NCBI GenBank assembly: GCA_017441825.1
Contig: JAFRVD010000019.1
Location: 31,157 to 95,156 of the forward strand
Length of the DNA: 64,000 nt
Direction of reading: 5' to 3'
Source of the DNA: Lachnospiraceae bacterium
GTDB taxonomy: Bacteria > Bacillota > Clostridia > Lachnospirales > Lachnospiraceae
The notes beneath the pieces were generated by a model. The model saw nothing but the letters and a program-made list of their open reading frames with translations. It was not told the origin of the DNA and searched no databases. Every line of letters begins with the position of its first letter. Within the stretch, counting starts at the first letter, position 1. This document shows, in pieces, positions 63,843 through 64,000 of the stretch. The position numbers were made by a program, and so were the translations under genes.

Positions 63843-64000
63843 CCAGCCATTCAACGTCAACCTGCTTGCCTGAACTGGTTCCTGTGATCAGAATCGGAAC
63901 TCCGCTTGGCTGAATGTTTCCGAACAGGATTTCTTTCAACTCCGGTTCATCGATTTCAAACAGCTGGCCGTTCAAATTCTGTACGCCGCTGTAACCCTTA
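63817..64000 (-). CDS. 3' end of an unknown gene (partial)
   Basis: An open frame on the minus strand runs in from the window edge and ends with TAA at 63819-63817, giving the last 60 or so residues. They include NGQLFEIDEPELKEILFGN, PSGVPILITGT and a final WLASNLSFAE. The sequence looks coding and is less GC-rich than the rest of the window. I do not recognise a family. The end of the frame overlaps one arm of an inverted repeat, which could be a mobile-element terminus. Confidence 0.6.
   Translation of the reverse strand, partial: KGYSGVQNLNGQLFEIDEPELKEILFGNIQPSGVPILITGTSSGKQVDVEWLASNLSFAE

Overview
The window looks like a chromosomal segment of a moderately GC-rich Clostridia-type Firmicute, most likely Lachnospiraceae-like. 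The basis is the gene order rimP-nusA-ylxR-ylxQ-infB-rbfA-nrnA-truB-ribF, a CIRCE operator before groESL, SigA-type -35/-10 promoters, a YesM/YesN-type two-component system beside a carbohydrate ABC importer, and a XerS-like single recombinase. The taxonomic call is inference. Most of the DNA is densely packed housekeeping sequence with short gaps and many stop/start overlaps.

Layout. 1-2.1 kb: glmM and a stand-alone left-handed beta-helix acyltransferase (amino-sugar/envelope precursors). 2.1-11.05 kb: the ribosome-maturation/transcription/translation-initiation operon, ending in truB, ribF and acpP. 11.1-11.65 kb: five tRNA genes (Pro, Gly, His, Gln, Lys) behind one promoter and ahead of one terminator, followed by a MATE transporter and rpsU. 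13.5-26.4 kb: an accessory carbohydrate-type locus with two ABC permeases, two related substrate-binding lipoproteins, a YesN/YesM pair, three MoaF-like calycin proteins and two NmrA-like NAD(P)-binding domains, one fused to a MoaF-like module and one encoded next to one. This is the best candidate for an undescribed system. 26.4-30.3 kb: a PNPOx-like protein, then a minus-strand operon of ThuA-like protein, intracellular GH5 enzyme and two SDR proteins.

30.4-43.2 kb: HAD-IIA phosphatase, an ApbE / NusG-domain-II / Gx-transporter trio, phoH-ybeY, a SpoVB/MurJ-like flippase, two FAD proteins, rlmH, dtd, a methyltransferase, a second cytoplasmic GH5 enzyme and a membrane-anchored alpha/beta hydrolase. 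43.3-44.7 kb: a divergently transcribed MFS sugar-type transporter. 44.9-51.3 kb: rpsB-tsf, trkA-trkH, argS. 51.4-52.5 kb: a class-C beta-lactamase-like gene with a one-base frameshift. 52.5-58.6 kb: rho (minus), CIRCE-groES-groEL, icd and an aroD homolog lacking two substrate-binding residues. 58.6-61.9 kb: minus-strand PH-domain protein, XerS-like recombinase and TtcA-like protein. 62.1-63.3 kb: a membrane-anchored Mrr-like nuclease and a HAD hydrolase whose C-terminus appears frameshifted. 63.3-64 kb: a repeat-rich intergenic stretch and the 3' end of an unknown minus-strand gene.

How the genes work together: most blocks serve translation, RNA metabolism and folding. The 13.5-26.4 kb locus looks like a sensor-controlled importer plus cytoplasmic redox/calycin proteins, suggesting uptake and conversion of a glycoside-like or aromatic compound. 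That assignment is inference from family membership and co-location; no substrate can be read from the sequence.
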